A stretch of 32,613 bases of DNA from Streptomyces albidochromogenes. GTDB taxonomy: Bacteria > Actinomycetota > Actinomycetes > Streptomycetales > Streptomycetaceae. Under the pieces are notes generated by a model. The model was not told where the DNA came from and searched no databases. It saw only the letters and a program-made list of their open reading frames with translations. The stretch lies in the NCBI RefSeq assembly GCF_005981925.1, contig NZ_VBVX01000041.1:1-32613 (forward strand), written 5' to 3'. Shown here in pieces: positions 10,612-20,558 of the stretch (positions within the stretch are counted from its first letter, which is position 1; every line of letters starts with the position of its first letter). A program made the translations under genes and the position numbers.

Positions 10612-11600
10612 TGAACGTACGACGACGCCTCATACCCACCGCCGCCACCGCCGGGGCCGTGGCGCTCGGCCTGATGGCCGTCAGCGCCTGCTCCTCGTCC
10701 TCCGGCGCCGCCGGCAAGAACGGCGACGGCAAGCTCGACGTGGTGGCGTCGTTCTACCCGATGCAGTTCCTCGCCGAGGAGATAGGCGGCGACCACGTAT
10801 CCGTCTCGACCCTCACGAAGCCGGGCGTGGAACCGCACGACCTGGAGCTCAGCCCGAAGCAGACCGCCGGACTCGGCGACGCGGGCCTCATCCTCTACCT
10901 CAAGGGCCTCCAGCCCGCCGTCGACGAGGCGGTCGCGCAGTCCGGTGTGGAACACGCCGTCGACGCCGCCGGCCTCACCCACCTCGAAGAACACGGTACC
11001 GAGGCCGGCCACGACGAGCACTCCGGCGAGGAGCACGCGGACGAGCACGCCGAAGAAGGCCACGACCACTCCGAGGCCGGCGGCGACCCCCACGTCTGGC
11101 TCGACCCCGTGAAGTACTCCGAGGTCGCCAAGGGCGTCGGGAAGGCCCTGGAGAAGGCCGACCCCGACCACGCCGCCGCGTACAAGAAGAACACCGACGC
11201 CCTGGTCGGCAAGCTCGACGGCCTGCACACGAAGTTCGACAAGGGCCTGAAGAACACCGACACCCGGACGTTCATCACGACACACGCCGCCTTCGGCTAC
11301 CTCGCCGAGCGCTACCACCTCAAGCAGGAGGGCATCAGCGGCGTCGACCCCGAGTCCGAGCCCAGCCTCTCCCGCATGAAGACGCTCCAGAAGACCGCCA
11401 AGGACGACAAGGTCACCACGGTCTTCTTCGAGACGCTCGTCAGCGACAGGACCGCCAAGACCCTCGCGGACGACACCGGCCTGAAGACCGACGTCCTGGA
11501 CCCGCTGGAGGGAATCACGGACAAGTCCGAGGGCGCTGACTACATCGAGGTCATGGAGTCCAACCTCGCCGCGCTGGAGAAGGCCCTCGGCGCGAAGTGA
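10611..11600 (+). CDS. znuA: Zinc ABC transporter, substrate-binding lipoprotein
   Basis: ZnuA captures zinc outside the membrane and delivers it to ZnuBC. The 329-residue product begins with a lipoprotein signal peptide ending in VSAC (lipid-modified Cys27). The cluster A-I fold shows VVASFYPMQFLAEEIGG, then VEPHDLELSPKQ, which carries the first metal-ligand histidine. A histidine- and acid-rich loop (about residues 125-160, with runs such as HDEHSGEEHADEH) is typical of zinc-binding members. It is followed by DPHVWLDPVKY, ITTHAAFGYLAERY and VFFETLVSDRTAKTLADDTG. ATG 10611 is preferred over in-frame starts at 10593 and 10602 because it fits the signal peptide and the promoter geometry. Its stop overlaps an alternative GTG start of znuC. 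Confidence 0.95.
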   Translation: MNVRRRLIPTAATAGAVALGLMAVSACSSSSGAAGKNGDGKLDVVASFYPMQFLAEEIGGDHVSVSTLTKPGVEPHDLELSPKQTAGLGDAGLILYLKGLQPAVDEAVAQSGVEHAVDAAGLTHLEEHGTEAGHDEHSGEEHADEHAEEGHDHSEAGGDPHVWLDPVKYSEVAKGVGKALEKADPDHAAAYKKNTDALVGKLDGLHTKFDKGLKNTDTRTFITTHAAFGYLAERYHLKQEGISGVDPESEPSLSRMKTLQKTAKDDKVTTVFFETLVSDRTAKTLADDTGLKTDVLDPLEGITDKSEGADYIEVMESNLAALEKALGAK

Positions 11601-11653
11601 ACCAGGTCTCCCCCAGCACACCCGGCACCCCGGCAGCAACGGAGGCGCGAGCC

Positions 11654-12427
11654 ATGAAGCCAGAGCCAGAGCAGCCCGTCATATCGCTGCGCGGCGCCAC
11701 CGCAACGCTCGGCTCACGCCCGGTGCTGCGCGGCGTCGACCTCGCCGTGCACCGCGGCGAGGTCGTGTCCCTGCTCGGCGCCAACGGCTCCGGCAAGTCG
11801 ACCGCGGTGCGTTCCGTGATCGGCCAGGTGCCCCTCACCGGCGGCTCCGTCGACCTCTTCGGCACGCCGCTGCGCCGCTTCCGCGACTGGGCGCGCGTCG
11901 GGTACGTACCGCAGCGCACGACGGCCGCCAGCGGCGTTCCCGCGACCGTGTACGAGGTCGTCTCGTCCGGCCGCCTCTCCCGCGCGAAGCTGCGGTGGCC
12001 CTCGAAGGCCGACCGGGCCGCCGTGCACCGCGCCATCGAGCTCGTCGGGCTCGCGGACCGCGCCAAGGACTCCGTGAACGCCCTCTCGGGCGGCCAGCAC
12101 CAGCGCGTCCTGATCGCGCGGGCGCTCGCCTCCGAGCCGGAACTGCTGATCATGGACGAGCCGATGGCGGGCGTGGACCTCGTCAGCCAGGAGATCCTCG
12201 CCACGACTCTGCGCGAGCAGGTCGTCGCCGGTACGACCGTCCTGCTCGTCCTGCACGAACTCGGCGCCCTGGAGCCGCTGATCGACCGAGCGGTCGTGCT
12301 GCGCGACGGCTGTGTCACCCACGACGGACCGCCCCCGCGGTCGCTCGGCCAGCACGCGCTGCCCGGTCACGACCACGTACACCCGCACTCGGACTCCGAG
12401 CCCGTCCGGACGGGACTGCTGACCTGA
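11654..12427 (+). CDS. znuC: Zinc ABC transporter, ATP-binding protein
   Basis: ZnuC is the ATPase that drives zinc import through ZnuB. The 257-residue product has Walker A GANGSGKST (residues 42-50), Q-loop YVPQRTT, signature LSGGQHQR (144-151), Walker B LLIMDEP and the H-loop LVLHELG. I chose ATG 11654 because GGAGG (11641-11645) lies 8 bases upstream. A GTG at 11597 overlapping the znuA stop would add 19 Pro/Thr-rich residues. The C-terminus carries a short histidine-rich tail (HALPGHDHVHPHSDSE) beyond the core ATPase, possibly a zinc-binding or sensing extension. The gene is followed after 2 bases by znuB. Confidence 0.94.
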   Translation: MKPEPEQPVISLRGATATLGSRPVLRGVDLAVHRGEVVSLLGANGSGKSTAVRSVIGQVPLTGGSVDLFGTPLRRFRDWARVGYVPQRTTAASGVPATVYEVVSSGRLSRAKLRWPSKADRAAVHRAIELVGLADRAKDSVNALSGGQHQRVLIARALASEPELLIMDEPMAGVDLVSQEILATTLREQVVAGTTVLLVLHELGALEPLIDRAVVLRDGCVTHDGPPPRSLGQHALPGHDHVHPHSDSEPVRTGLLT

Positions 12428-12429
12428 TC

Positions 12430-13344
12430 ATGGAAATTCTCGAAACAGCCTTCATGCAGCGGGCCCTGCTCGCCGCCGTCCTCGTCGGCATCACCGCCCC
12501 CGCCGTCGGCATCTACCTCGTCCAGCGCCGCCAGGCCCTGATGGGCGACGGCATCGGCCATGTCGCCATGACCGGCGTCGGCCTCGGCTTCCTGCTGAGC
12601 GCCAACCCGGTGTGGATGGCCGCGCTCGTCTCGATCGCCGGCGCCGTCGCGATGGAACTGATCCGCTGGTACGGCCGCATGCGCGGCGACATGGCGCTGG
12701 CCATGCTCTTCTACGGCGGCATGGCGGGCGGCGTCCTGCTGATCAACCTCGCCCCGAACGGCTCGAACTCCAACCTCACCTCGTACCTCTTCGGCTCGCT
12801 GTCGACCGTCTCGGACGCGGACGTCGTCGCGATCTGCCTGCTCGCCGCCTTTGTGATGCTCGTCACGGTCGGCCTGCGGCGGCACCTCTTCGCGATCAGC
12901 CAGGACGAGGAGTTCGCCCGCGTGACCGGTCTGCCGGTGCGCGCCCTGAATCTCCTGATCGCGGTCACCGCAGCGGTCACGGTCACCGTCGCCATGCGCG
13001 TCGTCGGGCTGCTGCTGGTCAGCGCGCTGATGGTGGTGCCGGTGGCGGCGGCGCAGCAGATCACGCGGTCCTTCAAGGTGACGTTCGTCCTCGCCGTGGT
13101 CATCGGCACGGCCGTGACGCTGGCCGGCACGGTCACCTCGTACGAGTACGAGGTGCCGCCGGGCGCGACGATCGTGCTGCTGGCCATCGGTGTCTTCTTC
13201 GTGCTGACCGCGCTGGCCGGCCCGCTCGCCCGGCGCCGGAGCCGGACCCTGTCCGAGGCGGATGCCGGGGCGCCGGCCGGCTGTAGCGTGGAGGCGGGCG
13301 GACTGCCGGACGGCTCCCGCCCCGCCTACGTCGCCAAGGTCTGA
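12430..13344 (+). CDS. znuB: Zinc ABC transporter, permease
   Basis: ZnuB is the membrane channel of the zinc importer (ABC-3 family). The 304-residue protein has about eight hydrophobic segments. Family features include the N-terminal FMQRALLAAVLVGITAPAVGIYLVQRRQALMGDGIGH, here split across helix 1 and the first cytoplasmic loop, and DEEFARVTGLPVRALNLL, the coupling region towards ZnuC. It also has LLVSALMVVPVAAAQ in a late helix. The last 35 residues are polar. ATG 12430 follows the znuC stop directly, suggesting translational coupling. Confidence 0.94.
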   Translation: MEILETAFMQRALLAAVLVGITAPAVGIYLVQRRQALMGDGIGHVAMTGVGLGFLLSANPVWMAALVSIAGAVAMELIRWYGRMRGDMALAMLFYGGMAGGVLLINLAPNGSNSNLTSYLFGSLSTVSDADVVAICLLAAFVMLVTVGLRRHLFAISQDEEFARVTGLPVRALNLLIAVTAAVTVTVAMRVVGLLLVSALMVVPVAAAQQITRSFKVTFVLAVVIGTAVTLAGTVTSYEYEVPPGATIVLLAIGVFFVLTALAGPLARRRSRTLSEADAGAPAGCSVEAGGLPDGSRPAYVAKV

Positions 13345-13409
13345 CCGGCATCCGGCGGCGACCTGGCAGAATGGCCCGACATACGTACGGGCGACCAGAG
13401 GAGGCACCT

Positions 13410-13829
13410 GTGACCACTGCGGGAACCCCATCCCCGGTGCGTGGCCGGTCCACCAGGCAGCGGGCCGCCGTGGCGGCCGCGCTCGACGAGGTGGACGAGT
13501 TCCGCAGCGCGCAGGAGCTTCACGACATGCTCAAGCACCGGGGCGACTCGGTCGGGCTGACGACGGTCTACCGCACCCTGCAGTCCCTCGCCGACGCCGG
13601 CGAGGTGGACGTCCTGCGCACCAGCGAGGGCGAGGCGGTGTACCGGCGCTGTTCCAGCGGTGAGCACCACCACCATCTGGTGTGCCGGGTGTGCGGCAAG
13701 GCCGTCGAGGTCGAGGGCCCCGCGGTCGAGAAGTGGGCGGAGGCCATCGCGGCCCAGCACGGCTATGTCAACGTGGCCCACACCGTGGAGATCTTCGGCA
13801 CCTGCGTGGAGTGCGCGGCGAGCGTCTGA
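13410..13829 (+). CDS. zur: Fur-family zinc uptake regulator
   Basis: Zur represses zinc uptake genes when zinc is bound. The 139-residue protein has the Fur winged helix (STRQRAAVAAALDEVDEFRSAQELHDML, then GLTTVYRTLQSLADAGEVD) and the metal-binding/dimer domain. A structural zinc site is formed by CRVC (Cys92, Cys95) and CVEC (Cys132, Cys135); regulatory-site histidines lie in GEHHHHLVC (residues 86-89) and AHTVEIFG. GTG 13410 was chosen because GAGGAGG ends 5 bases upstream; an ATG at 13371 would add 13 residues and lacks a site. It sits 65 bases after znuB, likely cotranscribed or from a short internal promoter. The Zur-like boxes before znuA support the zinc assignment over iron. Confidence 0.93.
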   Translation: MTTAGTPSPVRGRSTRQRAAVAAALDEVDEFRSAQELHDMLKHRGDSVGLTTVYRTLQSLADAGEVDVLRTSEGEAVYRRCSSGEHHHHLVCRVCGKAVEVEGPAVEKWAEAIAAQHGYVNVAHTVEIFGTCVECAASV

Positions 13830-13842
13830 GGCGTACGAGAGG

Positions 13843-13875
13843 GGGCCCGCACCGGTCGATGTCCGGTGCGGGCCC
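13843..13875. terminator. Hairpin terminator between zur and the ycxB-like gene
   Basis: A perfect 13-bp stem, GGGCCCGCACCGG (13843-13855) with CCGGTGCGGGCCC (13863-13875), has a 7-base loop. It is followed by GCTTTC on the plus strand and probably stops both the znu/zur and the convergent transcript. Confidence 0.8.
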
Positions 13876-13906
13876 GCTTTCACGCCCACGGGCCCTCAGG
13901 GGCGTC

Positions 13907-14434
13907 TCAGAGCCGCCGCAGGTTCCGGTCGAGGATGTCCCGCAGCCGGCCCATGTCGTCCGGGGCCGCGAGGCCGCGCTTGGGCAGGACCTCCAGGCAC
14001 AGGATGCCCGGGTCCCGGCTGAGCAGCACGACGTGGTCGCGGGTCTCCCGGTAGCCCCGCAGGAGCGACCAGCGCACGGTCAGGGTCGCGTGCTCGGTGG
14101 CGGCGGACACGCCCGCCCCGGTGACCGTCGTACGGTATTCGCCCTGCCACCCCACGACGCGCATCACGTGGTGCGCCTGCACGTGCGGAACCGCCCAGAC
14201 GAGCAACACGACCAGGACGCACAGCAGGACGTTGCCCGCCGGCGGCCCTCCGGGCGCGACCAGCAGCAGCAGGCCGCAGCCCGCGAACAGCGTCATCACC
14301 GCCCCCCGCAGCACATGGAGCCGCCGTACGCGGTCACGGACCCGGAGGCCCGCCAGAACGTCGCCGCGCGCCGGCCGGTACGTCAGCTCGACGCTTTCCG
14401 CGGCCTCAATGATGTCCCGCCCCTGATGATCCAT
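13907..14434 (-). CDS. YcxB-like membrane protein
   Basis: A 175-residue protein with two adjacent hydrophobic segments (about residues 46-85: LRGAVMTLFAGCGLLLLVAP, then NVLLCVLVVLLVWAVPHVQA). Before them is a short beta-like segment (VELTYRPARGDVLAGLRVRDRVR). After them is a soluble domain (GEYRTTVTGAGVSAATEHAT, LLRGYRETRDHVVLL, CLEVLPKRGL). This layout fits the YcxB-like family, whose function is unknown. I chose ATG 14434 because upstream in-frame sequence has no family features. TAGGAT (minus strand, 14448-14443) lies 8 bases before the ATG and could act either as a -10 or as a weak ribosome site. It follows uppS by 44 bases. Confidence 0.72.
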   Translation of the reverse strand: MDHQGRDIIEAAESVELTYRPARGDVLAGLRVRDRVRRLHVLRGAVMTLFAGCGLLLLVAPGGPPAGNVLLCVLVVLLVWAVPHVQAHHVMRVVGWQGEYRTTVTGAGVSAATEHATLTVRWSLLRGYRETRDHVVLLSRDPGILCLEVLPKRGLAAPDDMGRLRDILDRNLRRL

Positions 14435-14478
14435 GGGGCGGGATCCTAACCATCCGGCGCGGCCCGCCCCGCGCCGCC

Positions 14479-15306
14479 CTACATGCTGCCCGCGGCCAGC
14501 TGCTCCTCGTTCGGGACGGCGCCGCCGAAGCGCCGGTCGCGGGAGGCGTACTCGACGCAGGCCCGCCACAGGTCGCGGCGGTCGAAGTCGGGCCACAGGA
14601 CGTCCTGGAAGACCATCTCGGCGTACGCGCTCTGCCAGATCAGGTAGTTGGACGTGCGCTGTTCGCCGCTGGGGCGCACGAAGAGGTCCACGTCCGGCAT
14701 GTCCGGGTAGTACATGTACTTCGCGAAGGTCTTCTCATTGACCTTCGACGGGTCGAGCTTTCCCGCCGCCACATCGCGCGCGATGCCCTGCGCCGCGTCC
14801 GCGATCTCCGCGCGCCCGCCGTAGTTGACGCAGAAGTACAGCGTCATGGCGTCGTTGTTCTTGGTCTGCTCCTGGGCGACCTGGAGCTCCTGGACGACGG
14901 ACTTCCACATCTTGGGCATCCGGCCGGTCCACCGGATGCGGATGCCGAGTTCGTCCATCTCGTCGCGGCGGCGGCGGATGACGTCCCGGTTGAAGTTCAT
15001 CAGGAAGCGCACCTCCTCCGGCGAGCGCTTCCAGTTCTCGGTGGAGAAGGCGTACAGGGAGAGGTTCTTGACGCCCATTTCGAGGCAGCCCTTGAGCACG
15101 TCGAGTACGACGCCCTCGCCGACCTTGTGGCCCTCGGTGCGCGGAAGCCCGCGCTCCTTCGCCCAGCGGCCGTTGCCGTCCATGACGACGGCCACGTGCT
15201 CCGGGACCAGCTCGCTGGGGATCTTCGGCGGCCGCGCGCCGGACGGGTGCGGCTCCGGCGTCCTGTACTCGCGCCGGTTACGGCCCAGAATCCCGCGTCG
15301 TGCCAT
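14479..15306 (-). CDS. uppS: Isoprenyl (undecaprenyl-type) diphosphate synthase
   Basis: This cis-prenyltransferase extends farnesyl or geranyl diphosphate to the C50-C55 lipid carrier used in peptidoglycan assembly. The 275-residue product has [20 protein letters not shown] (catalytic Asp43), [26 protein letters not shown] and the C-terminal signature [20 protein letters not shown]. Chain length cannot be told from sequence. ATG 15306 (product [14 protein letters not shown]) was chosen over a start at 15330 because it fits the family N-terminus and has a GAGAGAG run upstream. It lies 20 bases after recO and is probably cotranscribed with it. Confidence 0.94.
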   Translation of the reverse strand: MARRGILGRNRREYRTPEPHPSGARPPKIPSELVPEHVAVVMDGNGRWAKERGLPRTEGHKVGEGVVLDVLKGCLEMGVKNLSLYAFSTENWKRSPEEVRFLMNFNRDVIRRRRDEMDELGIRIRWTGRMPKMWKSVVQELQVAQEQTKNNDAMTLYFCVNYGGRAEIADAAQGIARDVAAGKLDPSKVNEKTFAKYMYYPDMPDVDLFVRPSGEQRTSNYLIWQSAYAEMVFQDVLWPDFDRRDLWRACVEYASRDRRFGGAVPNEEQLAAGSM

Positions 15307-15326
15307 GAGCTTCTCTCTCCCTCGAT

Positions 15327-16073
15327 TCACTTTTCCACATACCGCAGCGAGCGCAGGCCGCGCTCCAAGTGCCAGTGCAGATAGGCCGACACCAGCCCGC
15401 TGCCCTCCCGGACGTGCCGCGCCTCACAGCTGTCCGCCGTCTCCCAGTCCCCCGTCAGCAGCGCGCTGAGCAGTCCGACGGCCTCAGCCGAGGGTACGAC
15501 GCTTCCGGGCACCCGGCAGTCGCCGCAGACGACACCGCCGGCGGCGACGGAGAAGAACCGGTTCGGCCCGTGCAGCCCGCACCGCGCGCAGTCGTCAAAG
15601 CTCGGCGCGTAGCCGTTGACGGCCAGCGAACGCAGCAGGAAGGCGTCGAGGATGAGGTTCGGGGCGTGCTCGCCGCGGGCCAGGGTGCGCAGGCCGCCGA
15701 CGAGCAGCAGGTACTGCTGCACGGCGGGCTCGCCCTCGTGGTCGGTGAACCGCTCGGCGGTCTCCAGCATCGCCGTGCCGGCGGTGTAGCGGCCGTAGTC
15801 GGTGACGATTCCGCCGCCGTACGGGGCGATCGTCTCGCTCTGGGTGCACAGCGGCAGGCCGCGCCCGACGAGTTCGCTGCCGCGGGAGAAGAACTGCACG
15901 TCGACGTGCGAGAAGGGCTCCAGCCGCGCGCCGAACTTGGATTTGGTCCGCCGCACGCCCCGGGCGACGGCGCGTACCCGGCCGTGACCGCGGGTGAGCA
16001 GCGTGATGATCCGGTCCGCCTCACCCAGCTTCTGGGTGCGCAGCACGATGCCGTCGTCGCGGAACAGGGTCAT
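15327..16073 (-). CDS. recO: DNA repair protein RecO
   Basis: RecO works with RecR (and RecF) to load RecA on SSB-coated single-stranded DNA. The 248-residue product has the N-terminal OB-fold ([22 protein letters not shown], then [20 protein letters not shown]), a helical middle, and a C-terminal zinc finger formed by CARC (Cys162, Cys165) and CGDC (Cys183, Cys186). GAGAAT lies 6 bases before the ATG and no ribosome site is visible, so the message may be leaderless. It precedes uppS in the same direction. Confidence 0.94.
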   Translation of the reverse strand: MTLFRDDGIVLRTQKLGEADRIITLLTRGHGRVRAVARGVRRTKSKFGARLEPFSHVDVQFFSRGSELVGRGLPLCTQSETIAPYGGGIVTDYGRYTAGTAMLETAERFTDHEGEPAVQQYLLLVGGLRTLARGEHAPNLILDAFLLRSLAVNGYAPSFDDCARCGLHGPNRFFSVAAGGVVCGDCRVPGSVVPSAEAVGLLSALLTGDWETADSCEARHVREGSGLVSAYLHWHLERGLRSLRYVEK

Positions 16074-16118
16074 GGGTCCATTCTCGCCCAGACGCCGTCA
16101 TCAAGGAGACCTTTGAGT

Positions 16119-16141
16119 CCTCATAAGGTCTGCTTATGAGG
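16119..16141. promoter_or_regulatory. Palindromic operator candidate upstream of recO and the reductase gene
   Basis: CCTCATAAG (16119-16127) and CTTATGAGG (16133-16141) form a perfect 9-bp inverted repeat with spacer GTCTG. It lies 46 bases from the recO start and about 90 bases from the reductase start, between the two divergent genes. An AT-rich dyad of this size is typical of a dimeric repressor site; the regulator is unknown. Confidence 0.45.
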
Positions 16142-16183
16142 TCATAGGCGGGGGTCACGTACCTGACCCGGCATATCGTTGCC

Positions 16184-16189
16184 TAGGGT
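16184..16189 (+). promoter_or_regulatory. Candidate -10 TAGGGT of the ferredoxin reductase gene
   Basis: TAGGGT fits the TANNNT consensus and lies 42 bases before the ATG. A weak CTGACC occurs about 15 bases upstream as a possible -35. A GAAGGG ribosome site (16216-16221) lies 10 bases before the ATG. Confidence 0.35.
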
Positions 16190-16231
16190 GACGCACGAGA
16201 CAGTTGTCGCCACCCGAAGGGAAACTTCCCC

Positions 16232-17602
16232 ATGCCCCGCCCCCTGAGGGTCGCGATCGTAGGCGCCGGCCCCGCCGGGATCTACGCCGCCGACGCCCTG
16301 CTGAAGTCCGACGCCGCGACCGACCCCGGGGTGTCCATCGACCTCTTCGAGCGGATGCCGGCTCCCTTCGGTCTCATCCGGTACGGCGTGGCACCCGACC
16401 ACCCGCGTATCAAGGGCATCGTCACCGCCCTCCACCAGGTGCTGGACAAGCCGCAGATACGCCTCTTCGGGAACGTCGACTACCCGTCCGACATCGGCCT
16501 GGACGACCTGCGGGCGTTCTACGACGCGGTGATCTTCTCCACCGGTGCGAGCGCCGACCGGGCGATGGACATACCCGGCATCGGCCTCGACGGCTCCTAC
16601 GGCGCCGCCGACTTCGTCTCCTGGTACGACGGCCACCCGGACGTCCCGCGCACCTGGCCGCTCGACGCCGAGAAGGTCGCCGTCCTCGGCGTCGGCAACG
16701 TCGCGCTCGACGTGGCGCGCATCCTCGCGAAGACCGCCGACGAGCTGCTCCCGACCGAGATCCCGGCGAACGTGTACGACGGCCTCGCCGCCAACCAGGC
16801 GCGCGAGATCCACGTCTTCGGGCGGCGCGGACCGGCGCAGGCGAAGTTCAGCCCGATGGAGCTGCGCGAACTGGACCACTCCCCCACCATCGAGGTCGTC
16901 GTCAACCCCGAGGACATCGACTACGACGACGGCAGCATCGCCACCCGCCGCGCCAACAAGCAGGCGGACATGGTCGCCAAGACGCTGGAGAACTGGGCGA
17001 TCCGGGACATCGGCGACCGGCCCCACAAGCTCTTCCTGCACTTCTTCGAGTCGCCCACCGAGGTCGTCGGCGAGGACGGCAGGGTCGTCGGCCTGCGCAC
17101 GGAGCGCACGGAGCTGGACGGCACGGGCAATGTCACGGGCACGGGCGAGACGCGGACCTGGGACGTGCAGGCCGTCTACCGCGCGGTGGGCTACCTCTCC
17201 GACGAACTGCCCAAGCTGCCCTTCGACTTCACCACCGGCACCGTCCCGCACGAGGGCGGCCGCGTGATCGAGGCGGGCGAGCACCTTCCCTCGACGTACG
17301 TCACCGGCTGGATCAAGCGCGGCCCCGTCGGCCTCATCGGCCACACCAAGGGCGACGCCAACGAGACGGTGGCCCACCTCCTGGAAGACCACGGAGCCGG
17401 CCGCCTGCCCGCTCCCGCCGCGCCGCAGGAGGACGCCGTGGTGGACTTCCTCGCGGGCCGGGGCGTCGCGTACACGACGTGGGAGGGCTGGCACCGCCTC
17501 GACAGCGCCGAGCGCGCGCTGGGCGCCGCCGAGGGCCGCGAGCGCGTGAAGATCGTCGAGCGCGAGGACATGCTGCGCGCGAGCGCGGCTCCTCAGGACT
17601 GA
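16232..17602 (+). CDS. NADPH-ferredoxin reductase, adrenodoxin reductase/FprA type
   Basis: This FAD enzyme passes electrons from NADPH to ferredoxin, for example to support cytochrome P450s or Fe-S proteins. The 456-residue product has an N-terminal FAD-binding Rossmann motif VAIVGAGPAGIYAADALL (residues 7-24), then FERMPAPFGLIRYGVAPDHP, typical of the adrenodoxin-reductase group. A second nucleotide-binding motif, VAVLGVGNVALDVARIL (about 150-166), is for NADPH. HVFGRRGPAQAKFSPMELRE and YVTGWIKRGPVGLIGHTKGD near the end are also group signatures. No extra ferredoxin domain is fused. It ends 27 bases before the convergent TerB-like gene. A palindrome between it and recO may control it. Confidence 0.9.
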   Translation: MPRPLRVAIVGAGPAGIYAADALLKSDAATDPGVSIDLFERMPAPFGLIRYGVAPDHPRIKGIVTALHQVLDKPQIRLFGNVDYPSDIGLDDLRAFYDAVIFSTGASADRAMDIPGIGLDGSYGAADFVSWYDGHPDVPRTWPLDAEKVAVLGVGNVALDVARILAKTADELLPTEIPANVYDGLAANQAREIHVFGRRGPAQAKFSPMELRELDHSPTIEVVVNPEDIDYDDGSIATRRANKQADMVAKTLENWAIRDIGDRPHKLFLHFFESPTEVVGEDGRVVGLRTERTELDGTGNVTGTGETRTWDVQAVYRAVGYLSDELPKLPFDFTTGTVPHEGGRVIEAGEHLPSTYVTGWIKRGPVGLIGHTKGDANETVAHLLEDHGAGRLPAPAAPQEDAVVDFLAGRGVAYTTWEGWHRLDSAERALGAAEGRERVKIVEREDMLRASAAPQD

Positions 17603-17629
17603 GCAGGGGCGGGACCGGGCCCGGCGGGC

Positions 17630-18334
17630 CTATGAGGGCGTACGCGCCGTCGTGAGCAGCCGGGCCGTGTCCTCCGGGCGGATAAGCAGCGCGCCGCCGA
17701 CGATCGTCAGCACCTCGCGCTCCGCCGGGCTGTACGGGCCGTCGGCGAGGGCGATCCGGGCGCCCTGGAGCAGGATCGCTTCACGGCCGGCGGGCGCGAG
17801 GTGCGGGGCCAGCGGTTCGAGCGCCTCGTGCAGCTCGATGGCGAGCGCGGCGCCGCAGGGGTCGGCGGGGTCCGCGGCCCCTCCGTACGCGCCGGGAAGG
17901 CGCCCGGCGTCGGCGGCGAGGGCGTCGATCAGGGTGGTGAGCCGGTCCTCGGTGCAGTCGTCGAACCCGGCGGCGCGGACGGCCCGGACGGCGGTGACCC
18001 GGACCGTGCGCGACGAGGCCCCGCCGGCCGCGAGCACGGCGAGGGCGACGGTGTGAACGGCGTCGCGCAGCATCGCGGCGAAGCGGACGGTGGTGGGGTG
18101 GTCGAGCGCCTCGGTGCCGAAGCGGGCCTGGCAGGCCGCGCATTCGACGACCGGGCCCACGTCACCGCGCGCCAGGACCGGGATGCCGAGCACGGTGAGG
18201 CGTCTGCGGCCCGTACGGCGCCGGTAGTTGCGGTCGCCGCCGCAGTCGGGGCAGAAGAACTCGCCGTCACCTACGGTGTTCCACGCGGTGCGAACGCCCC
18301 ATACACATCGTTTCCGCCCTCGGGTCTGCAGCAC
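17630..18334 (-). CDS. Zinc-ribbon protein with TerB-like domain
   Basis: A 234-residue cytoplasmic protein of unknown function. The N-terminus has two CxxC pairs, FFCPDCGGDRNYRRR (Cys28, Cys31) and VECAACQARFG (Cys65, Cys68), forming a probable zinc ribbon. The rest is helical, alanine-rich and acidic, resembling the tellurite-resistance TerB fold; the segment ILLQGARIALADGPYSPAEREVL has the DG/YSPAERE pattern of TerB metal-binding helices. I chose GTG 18334 because GGAGG lies 6 bases upstream; the frame extends to 18433 but crosses the promoter. The family assignment is by pattern and moderate; a role in tellurite resistance should not be assumed. Confidence 0.7.
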   Translation of the reverse strand: MLQTRGRKRCVWGVRTAWNTVGDGEFFCPDCGGDRNYRRRTGRRRLTVLGIPVLARGDVGPVVECAACQARFGTEALDHPTTVRFAAMLRDAVHTVALAVLAAGGASSRTVRVTAVRAVRAAGFDDCTEDRLTTLIDALAADAGRLPGAYGGAADPADPCGAALAIELHEALEPLAPHLAPAGREAILLQGARIALADGPYSPAEREVLTIVGGALLIRPEDTARLLTTARTPS

Positions 18335-18378
18335 GTCGCACCTCCGTAACGCTCCGGCAACGCTGCCGTGTGGCCGTG

Positions 18379-18408
18379 ATGTTAGCCACATCCGCGAGGC
18401 CGCGTCAG
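18379..18408 (-). promoter_or_regulatory. Promoter of the TerB-like gene
   Basis: On the minus strand CTGACG (complement of 18403-18408) is followed after exactly 18 bases by TAACAT (complement of 18379-18384), a good housekeeping-type -35/-10 pair. The expected start near 18372 gives a leader of about 38 bases containing GGAGG. TGTGGC and GCCACA arms (18369-18374, 18385-18390) flank the -10 and could be an operator. Confidence 0.6.
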
Positions 18409-18436
18409 CACCCCGGGCGTGAGGGAGACACACGAG

Positions 18437-18472
18437 GAGCCGGGCGTGGCCGAAAATCGACCCGCCCGGCTC
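18437..18472 (-). terminator. Terminator after leuA
   Basis: GAGCCGGGCG (18437-18446) pairs with CGCCCGGCTC (18463-18472) over a perfect 10 bp with a 16-base AT-containing loop, starting 22 bases beyond the leuA stop. Confidence 0.7.
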
Positions 18473-18494
18473 GCGTCGTGCCGGGGCCGCAGGC

Positions 18495-20435
<1,941 letters not shown>

Positions 20436-20558
20436 TCAGTATGCGGGACCACCCCGGGGGTAACGGGCGGGTAACGGGCGAAAGTGATCCTTCACTCGAT
20501 TTCATCAATCATGGTCGCAAGTAGTGACAGCCATGTGACCCAGTGCCACATTGCGGCC

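Noticed and set aside
10611..13829. Manganese or iron uptake operon instead of zinc
   Set aside because: The His-rich loop of the binding protein, the Zur-like boxes and the linked Fur-family gene with zinc-type cysteine pairs favour zinc.
16204..17655. 483-codon plus-strand frame overlapping the ferredoxin reductase
   Set aside because: Arg/Pro/Gly-rich shadow frame; the reductase frame carries all FAD and NADPH motifs.
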